Shown: in pieces, positions 1-8,777 of the stretch
Numbering within the stretch: the first letter of the stretch is position 1
How the letters are laid out: the number at the start of each line of letters is the position of its first letter
DNA from: Erwinia phyllosphaerae
GTDB lineage: Bacteria > Pseudomonadota > Gammaproteobacteria > Enterobacterales > Enterobacteriaceae
Length of the DNA stretch: 64,000 nucleotides
Assembly: GCF_019132875.1 (NCBI RefSeq)
Contig: NZ_JAHSPF010000001.1
Span: forward strand, 248,001 to 312,000
Reading direction: 5' to 3'
Notes under the pieces: generated by a model
The model's input: only the letters and a program-made list of their open reading frames with translations
Told to the model about the DNA's origin: nothing
The model's database searches: none
Position numbers and translations under genes: made by a program

Positions 1-637
1 AGTGATCGAGCACAATCTGTAGCGTTGGTATTTGCCGCGCCAGCTCGGCAATTTCATCCAGCTGCGTGTGGTAAACCCACACGTCAAGCGACAATCCATT
101 TTTCGCGAGGCAGACAGCGCCCTGGCGGAACGGAGCGCTCAGCGCCAGGCCTGCTGGTGGCGTAACCGGGCTGGACGTTACCCGCGGATCCGGATGCCAG
201 GCCAGTGGATTACGCATTCCGCGCAACCGCCCGCCTGATAAAGCCAGCGCACTCTCGATGGCAGGCTGCATCGCATCGCCCGCCAGCAAGCTAAGGCCGC
301 CGATGATGGCTTCACATCCGAGAGCGTTTGCATAATTTCCGCTAGCGAACATCGCGGCTATGCCACTGGCAAACTCGATTTCACCAAGCGGTTTCAGCGT
401 TTCCGGCCCTTCGAGACGCAGCATAGAACGGCACTGCACGTAGACAGATGAGAAAACGCGATGCCCTGAGGTCTGGATATCGTCGCTGAACTCGTGGGTG
501 AGATAGCGTCCGGTTTGCCGATCCCAGAGATGATGATGCGCATCAATGATGGGCAGCTCGGGTTGTAGTGGCGTCTCACGATGTAGCACAAGCCACTCGT
601 TTCTGACCGCAAGATGCGGTGCGGTAACGATCTCCAT
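1..637 (-). CDS. Amidohydrolase family protein (5' part; 3' end outside window)
   Basis: The reading frame runs from an ATG at 637 leftwards past the window edge, so about 212 N-terminal residues are visible and the C-terminus is missing. Near residue 30 there is a P-I-I-D-A-H-H-H-L-W-D stretch, the HxH metal-binding start of the TIM-barrel amidohydrolases (COG3618 / amidohydrolase_2). Members are predicted metal-dependent hydrolases of lactones or small carboxylates, often in sugar or aromatic catabolism. The substrate cannot be told from this fragment. The start is preceded by GAGGTG, a plausible ribosome binding site. A GTTGTACAC-like element lies just upstream (about 661-669) and may belong to its control region. 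Family assignment is firm; function is open. Confidence 0.8.
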   Translation of the reverse strand, partial: MEIVTAPHLAVRNEWLVLHRETPLQPELPIIDAHHHLWDRQTGRYLTHEFSDDIQTSGHRVFSSVYVQCRSMLRLEGPETLKPLGEIEFASGIAAMFASGNYANALGCEAIIGGLSLLAGDAMQPAIESALALSGGRLRGMRNPLAWHPDPRVTSSPVTPPAGLALSAPFRQGAVCLAKNGLSLDVWVYHTQLDEIAELARQIPTLQIVLDH

Positions 638-1323
638 GAACACCTCGCATTTGTTGCACTGTGTACAACTGTGTTTTATTTTACAAAACTACTATAACGA
701 GGCTGTCGCGTTTTTATCCAGTTAACGATTGGTTTAAATGATGTAAATAAGAGGTGAATCACAGATGTTTCATCTTGTGAAAGAGGAGGAAAGTTGAGTA
801 TTGAGAAGGAGTAATTATTTTTCAGTGAGTTAAAGATTGATTCAACGCTGATTAACGCAGACGCTATTCAGTGGGTATGCACCTGCCAAAGAAAAAGCAA
901 TAGTCGTCTGGCATCAGTCATGCAGCGAAGCCGCCATGCTCTGACAGATTTCACTCATCTCATCGCCCCTTGTATGTCAGAATTACCATAATCTCCTACC
1001 GATATTTATAGTTGCCTACAATACCTATGTCTGCTTCTGGCACATAACTGCTGTAGCAGCCCTGACAGGGAGACTTATTGGGCTTACACCCTCTTTGTTC
1101 ACCGACATGAGAAGTGCACGCGTGATAAACGCTTTATACACTAGAAATATTCTGCAAAGCCGTCATGCAACTTTCAGCTAACTGCTCAGCAATCTGAGCA
1201 ATGCACCAGGACAGACGCAACGTTATTATCCGGGACAGGTTAATTGCAGACAGTGTCTTTATCCTCTTTGCAGGCCGCTCAGGTGAGTGAATCTGTGAGA
1301 TCAAACATAACAGGGAAAGCAGT
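638..1323. other. 686-bp intergenic region, no gene recognised
   Basis: This stretch separates the leftward amidohydrolase gene from the rightward phosphoesterase gene, so it must hold two divergent promoters. It is AT-rich next to the amidohydrolase start (660-850). The only sizeable open frame (1134-1391, minus) overlaps the phosphoesterase start, has no family resemblance and no good ribosome binding site. I see no RNA gene or strong terminator. Confidence 0.5.
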
Positions 1324-2058
1324 ATGAAACTGGCAGTGATATCAGATATACATGGGAATCTTCCGGCGCTGGATGCTGTGCTGGCGGACATTCAATCTCA
1401 GGGGGTCGATCAGATTGTGAACCTGGGCGATATCGTTTCAGGAGGGCTATTTCCTGCGGAAACTGCCGACAGGCTGATGTCTCTTAACATTCCAACTATA
1501 AGGGGTAATCACGAACGACAACTCCTCGAACAGGATTTGTCAGGTATGAGCTTGTCTGACCGCCATGCGTTTAAAAGCCTTCAGGCTGCGCATTGGAAAT
1601 GGCTTAAAAACCTGCCAGCGCAGTTAACTTTTAATGAAGACATTCTGATGGTGCACGGTGTACCGGGCGACGACCTCATTTATCTTCTTGAAGAGGTCAC
1701 TGTTTCAGGCGTGCAGCCCTCATCTGAAGCGCGCGTTTTAGCACTTATTGAAAGCAGAAGCGAATCGCTGATCCTGTGCGGCCATACGCATATCCCCCGA
1801 AAACTGCGGCTGTCCGACGGCCGACTCATTGTCAATCCCGGCAGCGTAGGATTGCAGGCTTATGATGATGACGCACCCTTTACGCATATAATGGAAAGTG
1901 GTTCTCCCCATGCCCGCTATGCAATTGTGGAGCAACATAACGGGCTATGGAAAGCGGAACTCAAAGCGATTGAGTATGACTGGGAATCAGCAGCTTTAGT
2001 TGCGCTCAGCAATAACCGTCCCGACTGGTTGAATGCGCTCAGAACAGGACGTATGTAA
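1324..2058 (+). CDS. Calcineurin-like metallophosphoesterase (YfcE/MJ0936-like)
   Basis: A 244-residue protein with the full set of metallophosphoesterase motifs in order: S-D-I-H-G-N at residues 7-12, L-G-D-I-V near 35, R-G-N-H-E near 60, V-H-G near 110 and G-H-T-H near 155. These bind a dinuclear metal centre and hydrolyse phosphodiesters or phosphomonoesters. The protein is short and starts directly with the first motif, with no signal peptide, which suits a cytoplasmic enzyme of the small YfcE-like group. The start is supported by AGGGAAAG about 8 bases upstream. It stands alone between a divergent gene and degraded sequence, so context gives no substrate. Confidence 0.85.
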   Translation: MKLAVISDIHGNLPALDAVLADIQSQGVDQIVNLGDIVSGGLFPAETADRLMSLNIPTIRGNHERQLLEQDLSGMSLSDRHAFKSLQAAHWKWLKNLPAQLTFNEDILMVHGVPGDDLIYLLEEVTVSGVQPSSEARVLALIESRSESLILCGHTHIPRKLRLSDGRLIVNPGSVGLQAYDDDAPFTHIMESGSPHARYAIVEQHNGLWKAELKAIEYDWESAALVALSNNRPDWLNALRTGRM

Positions 2059-2356
2059 GCTTTGTCCTCCTTTATTCCCTTCATTTAATGAACCATTATT
2101 GGCTTTGCAACCTCCGCTTCTGGCACAAACCGGAAGGAGGCCGAGCTTCTCCGGTATGGAATCGATCGCCAGCCTGGCTTTTCTTTGAATCGTATAAGTT
2201 TATTCTTCGGAGGTGGACAATTGAGATGTTCAGACGCGAAATCGGCAGTCGTCTGACCGGAAGACGTTATGCAGAGTGCTACAAAAGTATGCGGGCATGG
2301 TTTTTCCTGGCACACATACTCAGACTATATGTGTGCCAGATGAAATTATCTGTCTG
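2059..2356. other. Non-coding/decayed stretch between phosphoesterase gene and pseudogene
   Basis: About 300 bases with only short overlapping open frames on both strands, none resembling a known family. The next recognisable sequence is a broken gluconolactonase-like gene, so this may be the remains of its missing 3' part and downstream sequence. Confidence 0.4.
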
Positions 2357-2760
2357 TTAAACTTCCTGCTCAGAAAAGACCTGTACGCCCTCTTTGCTGC
2401 TGCTCCAGACGTTTCCTTTCCCGTCCGATATTATGCCGTCGGGTATGCCGGGCGTTACCCCAGTAAAAACGTGTCCGGCGGGGCAAGCCAGACTTTCAGC
2501 CCCTGCTGTTCTGACCAGTTCATGACCCGGTTCTGCCTCACGTCGCTGAAAATAAACAGTCCCTCGGGAGTGCATACCGGGCCCTCGGCCCATACTGCAC
2601 TGTCAGTAATAAGCTCGGGACGGGCATTACTGGCTACCAGCTCGTGAAACGCGGCGCTCTCCGTAACGATTTTTACGCCGGGCACATCTGCCGCCACGGT
2701 AGAGAAACCGGTCATCATCAGAGCCAGCACAAAAGGCGTTTTAGTAAAGCGGTAACACAT
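2357..2760 (-). pseudogene. SMP-30/gluconolactonase-like pseudogene, internally deleted and truncated
   Basis: The frame starting at 2760 encodes a signal peptide (about 24 residues ending S-T-V-A-A) and the first part of an SMP-30/gluconolactonase/LRE-family protein, with A-V-W-A-E-G-P-V and F-S-D-V-R-Q-N-R-V. It hits a stop at 2455. The neighbouring frame, ending at 2357, encodes a second family segment, G-I-P-D-G-I-I-S-D-G-K-G-N-V-W-S-S, which in intact members lies far downstream of the first. About 100-150 residues between the two and the C-terminal blades are missing. Functional relatives are secreted or cytoplasmic lactonases with a six-bladed propeller. The remnant cannot form one. 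It was probably co-transcribed after the cupin gene at 2769-3338, whose stop is 8 bases upstream. Confidence 0.7.
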
Positions 2761-2768
2761 TTTTTTCC

Positions 2769-3338
2769 TCAGTTTGCACAGGAACCGGTGGTGCGCACAC
2801 CCGGCTTAAGTTTAATAATCAGCTGCACGTTCGGCTCACTTCCCACCGTTCGCGACACGTGCCCCACCCTTTTATCATCGCTGCGGGGCCGGGAGTTGCT
2901 GTCAGCATTGAACTGCACCTCGCCCGGCCCCTGGACCAGCGTGGTGCCGTCCGTGGTTTCCACGGACCATTTTCCAGAGAGGGTAATGACCCATTGCGGG
3001 CCCGGTGCATGATGCCAGCTGCCGACGTAGCCTGGGGGAAGCACGGCGTAGGCAATGCTCTCCACCTCATCAGGCGAAACGCCAATCCACTGCGGCGCTG
3101 AAGGGGGAGCATAGCTCTTAAACTGTAGGCCTTCAAAGCGGCAGTGTCCGACGTGCGTCGCCCCTTCACCATCAGCCCATATGGTGGCAAATTTTACCGG
3201 CGGCTGAGTCTGTCCGTTGCTCACCGTCTGTTCTGCCGAGTCGGCGTGGACAGCATGTATACCGTCATCGGCGCTGGCATAAGAAATGACTGTAAGTCCG
3301 TATAAAAGCGCAAGCGCGCGCAGCGTGTTGTTTTTCAT
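2769..3338 (-). CDS. Secreted cupin-domain protein
   Basis: A 189-residue protein starting at the ATG at 3338, chosen because AAGGAAA lies upstream and a clear signal peptide follows (M-K-N-N-T then a hydrophobic core, cleavage likely after S-Y-A-S-A). The longer frame to 3443 would bury the signal peptide. The mature part contains a cupin-like segment with G-S-W-H-H-A-P-G-P-Q-W-V and G-P-G-E-V-Q-F-N-A-D, typical of small beta-barrel metal-binding proteins. It is presumably periplasmic. The gene lies just upstream of the gluconolactonase-like pseudogene in the same direction, so the pair may once have formed a small periplasmic catabolic operon. No substrate can be assigned. Confidence 0.75.
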   Translation of the reverse strand: MKNNTLRALALLYGLTVISYASADDGIHAVHADSAEQTVSNGQTQPPVKFATIWADGEGATHVGHCRFEGLQFKSYAPPSAPQWIGVSPDEVESIAYAVLPPGYVGSWHHAPGPQWVITLSGKWSVETTDGTTLVQGPGEVQFNADSNSRPRSDDKRVGHVSRTVGSEPNVQLIIKLKPGVRTTGSCAN

Positions 3339-3628
3339 GCTGGTTTCCTTTATTAAGTTGAGCTGTAAGCATAGCGGTGAACAGCAAAGAGGCCCTGAAG
3401 CCTGCTGATAAAAAAATTTAAGAGATATGAATATGCGTTGCACCCGCGTACGACATATGAGCCTGCGCGGCCGCTTAGTCTGCTACTGGCGCAGGTATGA
3501 GCGAAAAGCGGACGTTATACCTTATTAATAACATCACAAAATTTAGCTTTACCGAAGCGATTCAGACAATACGACTTTCCATCAAATGATAAGGTAAGGT
3601 TTCCTAAACCTTATAAACAGGAACGAAA

Positions 3629-4096
3629 GTGAGTAATGCAGAGAAATATGAATGGTATAAGGATAACTACCTGATAAGCACAGACAGGGAAAAACTGGAC
3701 GTACAGGCTATCCATCGCTATCTGACGAGATCAACCTGGGCCAGAGGTATTAATCTGGCTATTGTCGGCGCATCAATTAAAAACAGTCTTAACTTTGGTG
3801 TTTATCATGATGAAGCACAGATAGGTTTCGCTCGGCTGATAACAGATTATGCTACGTTCGCTTACCTTTGCGATGTCTATATTCTTGAAGAACATCAGGG
3901 AGAGGGGCTTGGAAGATGGGTAATGGAATGTATACATGATCATCCAGTGTTTGAGCAGTTACGCAGAATTATGCTATTCACAACGACAGCCCCCTGGCTT
4001 TATGAAAAATTTGGCTACGAGCCTGTTAATCGGAAAAACTATGCATGGACCATCACCCGGCCTGATATTTATGACAATGGAAAAACGCCAGGTTGA
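3629..4096 (+). CDS. GNAT family N-acetyltransferase
   Basis: A 155-residue protein beginning with GTG at 3629, with GGAACG upstream. The central segment has the GNAT core: a beta strand with Y-L-C-D-V-Y-I-L, followed by E-E-H-Q-G-E-G-L-G-R-W-V-M-E, the R/Q-x-x-G-x-G/A acetyl-CoA pyrophosphate loop (Q-G-E-G-L-G), and W-L-Y-E-K-F-G-Y-E near the end. It resembles the small YjdJ/Aac-like acetyltransferases of Gammaproteobacteria, which modify amines or small molecules. It stands alone, with no partner gene. Substrate unknown. Confidence 0.85.
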   Translation: MSNAEKYEWYKDNYLISTDREKLDVQAIHRYLTRSTWARGINLAIVGASIKNSLNFGVYHDEAQIGFARLITDYATFAYLCDVYILEEHQGEGLGRWVMECIHDHPVFEQLRRIMLFTTTAPWLYEKFGYEPVNRKNYAWTITRPDIYDNGKTPG

Positions 4097-4216
4097 CCTA
4101 CACTCATATTCAGTTTCCCCTGGCTTATTTATTCGAGCATGGGCAACACCAGCTCCCGGCACAGAGCGTCCTAAAAGCAAGCGGATCAGAGCCGCAGTAA
4201 GCGAATTGCAGACATA

Positions 4217-4240
4217 ATAAAAAAGCCTGCGGCCGCAGGC
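4217..4240 (-). terminator. Rho-independent terminator for the SDR gene
   Basis: A perfect 16-bp palindrome GCCTGCGGCCGCAGGC (4225-4240) is followed on the minus strand by TTTTTTATTAT. It lies 85 bases downstream of the stop of the leftward dehydrogenase gene. Confidence 0.75.
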
Positions 4241-4324
4241 ATGCATTGAATTTAATATTGTCAGAATGCAGTCAGAGGATATGTCGGCGTTTAGAGCAGT
4301 GATGATGACAAAACCATCGCCAAC

Positions 4325-5053
4325 TTACTGACCCGCCAGTTTTTTAAGCTTATCGTTTGCAAAGTACTGTGCCTGCCCTTCCTCAATGGCTTTCAGGATC
4401 AGGCCGGCCACAAACTCTGGCGTATCCCCGTTCGCATAGTCGGAGGCTGGACCACCACCCTTATCTTCATGGCTGCCCATACGTGCTTTTCCAAAGTTAG
4501 TCGCCGTGATGTATGGGTATACCTCAGATACGACAATGCCATCTTTTTGCAATTCCAGCCGTGCGGTCATGCTAAATCCGAGTAATGCCCGCTTCGATGC
4601 AGAATACACGCTGTAGCCCGGTATCGTCATAAAGGCGGTGCCCGAGTTGACGTTGACAATAGCCCCCACTCCTTGCGCTCGCATAACAGGAATGACTGAC
4701 TGCATCGCCACAATGGGGCCAAGGACGTTGAGGTGGAAAATCTCATCGAAAAGCTCTGGATCTATTTCCTCAACAGAGGTTGCATAGCTGCGGCCAGCGT
4801 TATTTATCAGGCCATCGATACGACCATAGTGATCGTGGATTTGCTGAATGGCTGAACGCACCGAGGCGATATCGGTCATGTCGGCATTCACCGCCAGGCT
4901 GCCATTCAAAGTGCCAGCTAACGTCTGCAATACATCGGTACTACGTGCGACGAGTGCAACTTTTGCACCTCGCTCTGTTAGCGCCGTAGCTGTTGCCAGG
5001 CCAATTCCTGACGACGCGCCTGTCACTATAAAAACTTTATCTGCTATTTCCAT
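4325..5053 (-). CDS. Short-chain dehydrogenase/reductase (SDR)
   Basis: A classical SDR of 242 residues. I chose the ATG at 5053 because GGAGAAG precedes it and the Rossmann motif follows at once. The frame extending to 5221 would add 56 residues with no family support. Visible motifs are V-T-G-A-S-S-G-I-G (cofactor loop), I-N-N-A-G-R-S and the catalytic Y-S-A-S-K. The segment after the glycine loop has A-R-S, which favours NADP(H). The family reduces or oxidises alcohols and ketones in the cytoplasm. It is monocistronic with its own terminator and lies downstream of the glutathione peroxidase gene. Substrate cannot be assigned. Confidence 0.85.
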   Translation of the reverse strand: MEIADKVFIVTGASSGIGLATATALTERGAKVALVARSTDVLQTLAGTLNGSLAVNADMTDIASVRSAIQQIHDHYGRIDGLINNAGRSYATSVEEIDPELFDEIFHLNVLGPIVAMQSVIPVMRAQGVGAIVNVNSGTAFMTIPGYSVYSASKRALLGFSMTARLELQKDGIVVSEVYPYITATNFGKARMGSHEDKGGGPASDYANGDTPEFVAGLILKAIEEGQAQYFANDKLKKLAGQ

Positions 5054-5231
5054 TACTCTTCTCCACTTTGATGCAGCACTGCCGCATCCCCGAATCAGGG
5101 ACACCTGAATACGAAATCTATGGGTACACCCGTTTTTGCAGAGGTATCCCATGCACGCCCGCCTTTGGCAAAAAGGAGTAAACCGCCCACAACGAGTGAA
5201 AAGCGGACATTCATCTCCCAAGGATATAAAC

Positions 5232-5246
5232 AGCCTGCCGAAGGCT
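5232..5246 (-). terminator. Weak hairpin downstream of the glutathione peroxidase gene
   Basis: A 5-bp stem (AGCCT/AGGCT, loop of 5) about 30 bases after the peroxidase stop. On the minus strand it is followed by GTTTAT, so the T-run is poor. Confidence 0.35.
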
Positions 5247-5273
5247 CTTTAAAAGTAGACTCTTCGCATTAAC

Positions 5274-5756
5274 TCAGGCTTCAAGTGCTGCAAGAATGAC
5301 GGTTTCCATCTTCTCCGGGGTAGTAAACGGTGCAAAACGCCTGAGCGGTTTACCATCGCGTCCAATCAGAAACTTAGTGAAGTTCCATTTGATTCGTCCA
5401 CCCAGCACGCCAGGCAATTCGTCTTTCAGATAACGAAACATCGGGTGCGTAGCAGCGCCGTTGACCTCAATTTTTTCAAACATCGGGAAGCTTACACCGT
5501 AATTGATATGGCAGGTCTGCGCGATTTCTTCAGCGCCGCCGGGTTCCTGCTTACCGAACTGGTTGCAGGGAAAACCAAGCACCACCAGCCCCCGGGCAGC
5601 ATACTTCTTGTAGAGCGCTTCCAGTCCGGCGTATTGCGGCGTGAATCCACAATGGCTGGCGGTATTAACCACAATAACCAGCTTGCCCGCATAATCAGCC
5701 ATAGAGATGAGCTGGCCATGGAGACTAACGGCGGTAAATTGATAAAAGGTGGCCAT
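5274..5756 (-). CDS. Glutathione peroxidase-family thiol peroxidase
   Basis: A 160-residue GPx-family protein of normal length. The peroxidatic cysteine is at position 36 in N-T-A-S-H-C-G-F-T-P-Q-Y. The second signature G-F-P-C-N-Q-F-G follows at 61-68, and the conserved W-N-F-T-K-F-L is near residue 124. These provide the Cys-Gln-Trp-Asn active site. Bacterial members reduce hydrogen peroxide and organic hydroperoxides in the cytoplasm, usually with thioredoxin. A further cysteine near residue 82 (I-A-Q-T-C) sits where resolving cysteines occur in thioredoxin-dependent forms. It is shorter than E. coli BtuE and lacks that protein's insertion, so I give no symbol. Confidence 0.9.
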   Translation of the reverse strand: MATFYQFTAVSLHGQLISMADYAGKLVIVVNTASHCGFTPQYAGLEALYKKYAARGLVVLGFPCNQFGKQEPGGAEEIAQTCHINYGVSFPMFEKIEVNGAATHPMFRYLKDELPGVLGGRIKWNFTKFLIGRDGKPLRRFAPFTTPEKMETVILAALEA

Positions 5757-5863
5757 GTCGTAATCCTTAGCATTGCCTGTGAAGATTCAAGGTCAGAACT
5801 GTCAACCACACCACTACACAGCGAAAGCGCTAAATGCATGATAAAAGTTCTTGAATGATACTG

Positions 5864-6421
5864 TTAGCTGCTACAGGTGTAGACAAAGGTATCATCAATC
5901 TTCCCCGCGCTGTCCAGTCGCTCATTAGCCAATATAGCTTCAAGCCTGAAGCCGCATTTCAACGCAACAGCCTGACTCCGCACGTTACGCCTGGCCGTAC
6001 GAATTTCAATTCTTTTTGCGCGGAAAAATTCTGAAGCTATGTTTGTGACCATTTGACATGCAGCACTCATGACTCCTTTGCCCATCGCATTTGTGGCAAG
6101 CCAGTAGCCAATTTCATAGAAAGGGATAGTCGGGTTACGAATGAACAAGCTTATACAGCCGATCAGCTCGTCAGTCTCACGATCAATAATTAAAAATTTA
6201 TATTCTTCATTATCATTTGAAAAATTATCTACGGCAGTGACCATGTTTTTTTGAACGGAAGCAAAAGAATGAAAGCCGGGTGACCAGAGCAAAAATGCAT
6301 GATGAAGCGCAGTAAATGCGTTCAGCTTATATTGCATTTCTTCCGTGCGGCTCATAGCAGGTGCAGTAAGGTAAAATCTTTCGTGCTGTAAAAAACAAGT
6401 TGGAATTTCATCAAGATGCAT
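5864..6421 (-). CDS. GNAT N-acetyltransferase, RimJ/RimL type
   Basis: A 185-residue acetyltransferase of the RimJ/RimL-like group. It shows the strand E-I-G-Y-W-L, the acetyl-CoA loop (A-M-G-K-G-V-M-S-A-A) and N-V-R-S-Q-A-V-A-L-K-C-G-F-R-L-E, the usual C-terminal motif of this family. Relatives acetylate ribosomal protein N-termini, aminoglycosides or small amines. The gene begins two bases after the stop of the upstream acetyltransferase (6424-6945), so the two are almost certainly co-transcribed and may be translationally coupled. Acceptor substrate unknown. Confidence 0.85.
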   Translation of the reverse strand: MHLDEIPTCFLQHERFYLTAPAMSRTEEMQYKLNAFTALHHAFLLWSPGFHSFASVQKNMVTAVDNFSNDNEEYKFLIIDRETDELIGCISLFIRNPTIPFYEIGYWLATNAMGKGVMSAACQMVTNIASEFFRAKRIEIRTARRNVRSQAVALKCGFRLEAILANERLDSAGKIDDTFVYTCSS

Positions 6422-6423
6422 AA

Positions 6424-6945
6424 TCAGACGTCCCGTAAAGGCATTCCCATGATTTTGAGTACGCTCTGCTGTGAAGCAGTTTTAAAAATGATGTCTTTAA
6501 TGTACCGCATACCTTGCTTGTTGTAGAAATTACAGGCACGTTCATTCTGTTCAAGGACTTCCAGCCACAAAAAATCCTTCCTCTTGGTTCGTACAAGATC
6601 TATGATTTTATTAAAGATTAGCTGACCGTAGCCTTTACCTGTCTCTGTAGGATCAATATAGAATTTGTTAAGGAGCACACCTGAAATTTTTGTATCGGGT
6701 ATTGTGCTTTCCCATGTAAATTTCGCAAAACCAATCGGACGATCGGTTTCTACCACGTACCAACTCATACCCGGTTTTTTCAGACTTTGTTCAAGTGTGG
6801 ACAGAGAATATTCACGCTCCAAAAAATCGTTCATGTCGGATTCTGACATCCACATGTGTCTAAAATGTGCAAGATAAAGACTGTAGCCCAGCTCATTAAG
6901 TAAAATTGCATCGGCCAGCGTAGCTTTCCGTAGTTGTAATGGCAT
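6424..6945 (-). CDS. GNAT family N-acetyltransferase
   Basis: A 173-residue GNAT protein. The acetyl-CoA-binding signature is K-F-Y-I-D-P-T-E-T-G-K-G-Y-G-Q-L-I-F, followed by W-L-E-V-L-E-Q-N-E-R-A-C-N-F-Y-N-K-Q-G-M, the conserved C-terminal strand and helix. It is the first gene of a two-gene acetyltransferase operon with 5864-6421. The base composition is lower in GC than the NRPS region, suggesting a different history. A plausible role is detoxification or self-protection by acetylation, but nothing identifies the acceptor. Confidence 0.85.
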   Translation of the reverse strand: MPLQLRKATLADAILLNELGYSLYLAHFRHMWMSESDMNDFLEREYSLSTLEQSLKKPGMSWYVVETDRPIGFAKFTWESTIPDTKISGVLLNKFYIDPTETGKGYGQLIFNKIIDLVRTKRKDFLWLEVLEQNERACNFYNKQGMRYIKDIIFKTASQQSVLKIMGMPLRDV

Positions 6946-7168
6946 GGAATGAAACCTGTCTCTGTAAAAAATTAAAGATATCAGATTAATAAATGAATTC
7001 CTCTCTTTACATCTTTAATATTCGGATGCTGTATTCGTCATAAGTTTCTTCTCTCAAGGCGGATAATGCCTTAATAGCCATTTGCTTTAGATACAGAATA
7101 GCCAGAAACTAAATATGCCCGTAACTACTCCTGAAGCTAAAGGACTCTGTGGATAAAAGGAAATCACC

Positions 7169-7759
7169 ATGCTAAACCCGGGATTCGTCACCAGGAAAGC
7201 GCTGACTGAATGGCAGGATGTTCCTTCGTTACTGCCTCAATTTCAGTTCCATGAGAAACATCGGGCCGTCATTACCACCCTATTCCCTGAAAAAATCCTT
7301 TCGCTGGTAGCAGGATTCGATATCCAGAAAGAGGTTGTCATTCATGCTTTAATGTCAGTGCGACAACTTCCGCAAAAACTTCAAAGCAACAGGTCACGTG
7401 AGACACTTAACAGCTTTGGATTACAGAGCTTTACGCTTTTAACACGCTCGGCATCCGAGCTTTGTTATGGCTTAAGGGGACAGTTCTGGCGGGCGGATTT
7501 TGGGCTGGAAACGGTGCCTGATGCCAGTGCTTATCAACTCCCAGCCAGACCAGGCGGCGCAAAGCTGTTACTGCGCTATCAGGTTAAGCCGCTTGCTGAA
7601 AATAAATATGAACTACTGACAGAAACCTTTATCCACTGTCCGGACAGAGCCTCGCATCTGAAAATGGCGGTTTACTGGCTGGCAATCCGCGCGGGCAGCG
7701 GCCTGATCCGAAAAAGGATGTTAGAGGCCGTAAAGTCCAGTCTTGATAACAAATGTTGA
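7169..7759 (+). CDS. Uncharacterised protein, possibly SRPBCC/START-like
   Basis: A 196-residue protein preceded by GGATAAAAGGAAA, a good ribosome binding site. I do not recognise a named family with certainty. The second half (about residues 90-190) has alternating strands and ends Y-W-L-A-I-R-A-G-S-G-L-I-R-K-R-M-L. That helix pattern and the preceding Y-E-L-L-T-E-T strand recall polyketide-cyclase-like (SRPBCC) ligand-binding proteins. There is no signal peptide and no membrane segment. It converges with the AraC-type regulator gene, leaving only 25 bases between the two stops. Function unknown. Confidence 0.6.
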   Translation: MLNPGFVTRKALTEWQDVPSLLPQFQFHEKHRAVITTLFPEKILSLVAGFDIQKEVVIHALMSVRQLPQKLQSNRSRETLNSFGLQSFTLLTRSASELCYGLRGQFWRADFGLETVPDASAYQLPARPGGAKLLLRYQVKPLAENKYELLTETFIHCPDRASHLKMAVYWLAIRAGSGLIRKRMLEAVKSSLDNKC

Positions 7760-7784
7760 AATATGGCCTCCGCTCGCCTCTCCC

Positions 7785-8678
7785 CTAACCCGCCGCAAAA
7801 CTTACGGGAGTCTGCCCCGCATAGCGGGTAAAAGCGACGCTAAAAGCGCTGGCCGAACGATAGCCCACCTGTTCGGCGACGTCGGCGATGGAGATTTTTT
7901 TGCTGAGCAGCAGATTTTTCGCCAGCGCCATGCGCCAGGTAAGCAGATAAACCATAGGCGAAACGCCCACCGCATCGCGAAAACGCACAAAGAAGGCCGA
8001 ACGTGAAAGCGCGGCAGCTTTTGCCAGCTGGGCAACTGTCCATGAATGGCCGGGCCTGGCGTGGATCTCCCGGATGGCCCACGCCAGACGATCGTCGGCC
8101 AGCCCCTGCATGATACCGGGGCTGGCAGGGCCTGGCGGCAGCGATCGCAGCGCTTCAATCAGCAACAGCTCCTGCAACTTTTCAATTATCACCTGTCTTG
8201 CCGGACGCCGAGCACGGCATTCATCCATTGCTAACTGAACCAGGGTGGTAAGCCGTGATTCACCGCGAATATGAATAAACTGCGGTAACAGGGAAACAAT
8301 CAGGCCAGCGTCGGGAGAACTGAACCGGCAATAGCCAATCAGCGTTTGCGTCTCGGCGGGCCGCTGTTTGTCGCCTATCCAGAATTCACCCGGGCTTAGC
8401 ATCTCAGGCAGCATGTCAGGGGCAGCGGCGTCCGGTGGCTCATAGCTGGTCATAAAAAATTCCCACGCCGCGGGTATCAGGACAAAATCCCCTTGCTCAA
8501 GCGCTACCGGCTCATAGCCTTTCATATTCAGCCATATACGGCCTTCAAGTACCAGGCAGTAGAACGGCTCGCCGGTTTCACTGCGGTGCACGCGCCAGCG
8601 GCCATTGGCGCAGGCGCGTTTGGAAAAAGCCGCCTGCGGTTGCAGCAGCGACACCATTTCAGCGAGAGGATCGATCAT
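7785..8678 (-). CDS. AraC-family transcriptional regulator with cupin sensor domain
   Basis: A 297-residue regulator. The N-terminal half (about 20-190) is a cupin_6-type sensor, with L-V-L-E-G-R-I-W-L and E-Q-G-D-F-V-L-I-P. The C-terminal 100 residues form the double helix-turn-helix of AraC/XylS proteins, with W-T-V-A-Q-L-A-K-A-A-A-L-S-R-S-A-F-F-V-R-F and I-A-D-V-A-E-Q-V-G-Y-R-S-A-S-A-F. It is divergently transcribed from the SDR gene at 8778 with about 100 bases between the starts. This arrangement is common for AraC/cupin regulators that switch on an adjacent dehydrogenase in response to electrophiles or small ligands. Regulation of the SDR gene is inference. Confidence 0.9.
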   Translation of the reverse strand: MIDPLAEMVSLLQPQAAFSKRACANGRWRVHRSETGEPFYCLVLEGRIWLNMKGYEPVALEQGDFVLIPAAWEFFMTSYEPPDAAAPDMLPEMLSPGEFWIGDKQRPAETQTLIGYCRFSSPDAGLIVSLLPQFIHIRGESRLTTLVQLAMDECRARRPARQVIIEKLQELLLIEALRSLPPGPASPGIMQGLADDRLAWAIREIHARPGHSWTVAQLAKAAALSRSAFFVRFRDAVGVSPMVYLLTWRMALAKNLLLSKKISIADVAEQVGYRSASAFSVAFTRYAGQTPVSFAAG

Positions 8679-8777
8679 TCTGGACTCCTGCGAATGAAAA
8701 CCGGACTCTGCATTGTAGGGCGTCCAGAGCGCAGACTCTATAGTGAGTGTTCACCCATGACAATGCAGGAATAAAAG
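8679..8777. promoter_or_regulatory. Divergent promoter region between AraC regulator and SDR gene
   Basis: The 99 bases between the two divergent starts must contain both promoters and probably the regulator's binding sites. I cannot define the -10 and -35 boxes with confidence. Confidence 0.45.

Noticed and set aside
1134-1391. 85-codon minus-strand frame upstream of the phosphoesterase gene
   Set aside because: Overlaps the start of a clear gene, has no ribosome binding site and no family resemblance.
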